Below are positions 5,503 through 6,638 of a stretch of 6,638 nt of DNA, in pieces. The notes below the pieces were generated by a model. It saw nothing but the letters and a program-made list of their open reading frames with translations. It ran no database searches and had not been told where the DNA came from. Every line of letters begins with the position of its first letter. Position 1 is the stretch's first letter. The translations under genes and the position numbers were made by a program. Source of the stretch: an uncultured Oscillospiraceae bacterium (lineage in GTDB: Bacteria > Bacillota > Clostridia > Oscillospirales > Oscillospiraceae); NCBI GenBank assembly GCA_934546725.1, contig CAKTED010000089.1, positions 1 through 6,638 on the forward strand, written 5' to 3'.

Positions 5503-6638
5503 ATGGCTAAGAGAGTATTCTCGTCTGAATCCGTCACTGAGGGACATCCCGATAAAATATGCGACCAGGTTTCCGACGCTATTCTTGACGCGTATATCGC
5601 TCAGGACAGGATGGCGCGCGTTGCCTGCGAAACCATAACCACTACCGGCATGGTACTCGTGATGGGAGAAATAAGCTCCTCCGCCCAGGTGGATATTCCT
5701 GCCGTCGTAAGAAAGACCGTTGAGGAGATCGGCTATACGAAGCCTGAATACGGCTTTGACTGCAACAGCTGCGCCGTGCTCGTGAATATCGACAAACAGA
5801 GCGCCGATATCGCAATGGGTGTTGATAACTCCATGGAATATAAGAATGAAAACGGCGTTGACCCTGCCGACCTTATCGGCGCGGGCGACCAGGGCATGAT
5901 GTTCGGCTTTGCCTGCGACGAGACTCCCGAGTTTATGCCCGCGCCCATATATTACGCCCATCAACTCACCCGCAAGCTTGCCGAGGTGCGCAAGAGCGGC
6001 CTGCTCCCTTGGGTGCGCCCGGACGGCAAGGGCCAGGTCTCTGTTGAATATGATGAAAACGGCGCTGTCGCGAGAATAGACACCGTTGTTGTCTCCACGC
6101 AGCACGATCCTGATATCGCGCTTGAGGAGCTCAGAAGCGAGATCATCGAGAAGGTCATAAAGACCGCGCTTCCGGCGGAGTTGCTTGACGAAAATACCCG
6201 CATGCTCGTGAACCCCACCGGACGCTTCGTTATCGGCGGCCCGGTAGGCGACTCTGGCCTTACGGGAAGAAAGATCATCGTTGATACATACGGCGGAATG
6301 GCCAGCCACGGCGGCGGAGCCTTCTCCGGCAAGGACCCCACGAAGGTAGACCGCAGTGCGGCGTATATGACGAGATATATTGCGAAAAATATCGTAGCGG
6401 CCGGGCTGGCGAAAAAGTGCCAGATCGAGGTGGCCTATGCCATCGGCGTGGCGTCTCCCGTGTCTGTTCTCGTCGATACCTACGGTACCGGCAGGGTTTC
6501 TGACGAGAAGCTCGTTGACATCATAAAGGAAAACTTTGATCTGCGTCCGGCGAGCATCATAAGCTATCTTGACCTCCACAGACCCATCTATAAATCCACG
6601 GCCGCATACGGTCATTTCGGCAGAACGGATGCCGACTT
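5503..6638 (+). CDS. metK: S-adenosylmethionine synthetase (methionine adenosyltransferase), C-terminus cut by window edge
   Basis: The enzyme makes S-adenosylmethionine from methionine and ATP in the cytoplasm, the main methyl donor of the cell. The frame stays open from ATG at 5503 to the edge, giving 378 codons plus two bases. Diagnostic motifs are all present: [20 protein letters not shown] (8-27, with the ATP-contacting H15 and the Mg-binding D17), [10 protein letters not shown] (126-135, ATP loop), [13 protein letters not shown] (245-257), and the phosphate-binding loop GGGAFSGKD (270-278). The final residues HFGRTDAD (371-378) are typical of the last twenty residues of MetK, so only about 15-20 residues are missing out of roughly 395. 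AGGAGG at 5489-5494, 8 bases before the ATG, fixes the start. It is divergent from the rhomboid-like gene. The leader is short and shows no SAM riboswitch. TTA, CTA and TCA codons are absent, as in the flavoenzyme gene. Confidence 0.97.
   Translation, partial: MAKRVFSSESVTEGHPDKICDQVSDAILDAYIAQDRMARVACETITTTGMVLVMGEISSSAQVDIPAVVRKTVEEIGYTKPEYGFDCNSCAVLVNIDKQSADIAMGVDNSMEYKNENGVDPADLIGAGDQGMMFGFACDETPEFMPAPIYYAHQLTRKLAEVRKSGLLPWVRPDGKGQVSVEYDENGAVARIDTVVVSTQHDPDIALEELRSEIIEKVIKTALPAELLDENTRMLVNPTGRFVIGGPVGDSGLTGRKIIVDTYGGMASHGGGAFSGKDPTKVDRSAAYMTRYIAKNIVAAGLAKKCQIEVAYAIGVASPVSVLVDTYGTGRVSDEKLVDIIKENFDLRPASIISYLDLHRPIYKSTAAYGHFGRTDAD

Noticed and set aside
5476..6615. 379-codon minus-strand frame opposite metK
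   Set aside because: Same cause: exact antisense codon alignment with metK, which has no TTA, CTA or TCA codons. The metK motifs on the plus strand are unambiguous.

Overview
The window looks like chromosomal DNA from a Gram-positive anaerobe of the class Clostridia, most likely a gut Oscillospiraceae-type bacterium. This is inferred from strong AGGAGG-type ribosome binding sites, AT-rich intergenic promoters between fairly GC-rich genes, an iron-sulfur flavoenzyme of the anaerobic enoate-reductase class, and zinc-ribbon membrane proteins of the kind common in Firmicutes. Species cannot be named from the sequence. Six protein genes are present; the two at the window edges are cut.

Left part (1-2790): a minus-strand URO-D-superfamily gene (1-429, 3' end missing) is divergent from a plus-strand 668-aa Old Yellow Enzyme-type FMN/4Fe-4S/FAD oxidoreductase (708-2714). 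They share a 278-bp AT-rich region with one good promoter in each direction and a TTGCAT/ATGCAA inverted repeat over the plus promoter. A strong terminator (2755-2789) ends the oxidoreductase. URO-D-superfamily proteins of this kind are often corrinoid-linked methyltransferases or uncharacterised relatives, so small-molecule catabolism is plausible for the pair, but no substrate can be read from the sequence.

Middle (2715-3043): no gene. It holds the terminator, a 117-bp imperfect palindrome with the look of a dispersed intergenic repeat (2834-2950), and a terminator for the minus-strand genes (2971-3011).

Right-middle (3044-5276, minus strand): a two-gene operon encodes a coiled-coil protein with two zinc ribbons (3713-4219) followed by a zinc-ribbon, single-pass membrane protein with an extracellular domain (3044-3703). 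It has its own promoter. Upstream, and separated by a terminator, lies a rhomboid-like multi-pass membrane protein (4401-5276) that has lost most rhomboid catalytic residues and carries a Cys/His-rich tail. Three adjacent genes therefore encode putative zinc-binding modules, two of them on membrane proteins.

Right edge (5503-6638): metK (S-adenosylmethionine synthetase), plus strand, cut about 20 codons before its expected end. The 226-bp divergent region before it contains a 40-bp nested inverted repeat and an extended -10 promoter, but no recognisable SAM riboswitch.

I see no CRISPR array, tRNA, rRNA, transposase, phage gene or defence system. No clear new multi-gene system is visible; the best candidates for follow-up are the degenerate rhomboid/zinc-finger fusion with its zinc-ribbon neighbours, the Tyr-to-Asn change in the flavoenzyme, and the two palindromes in the divergent promoter regions.
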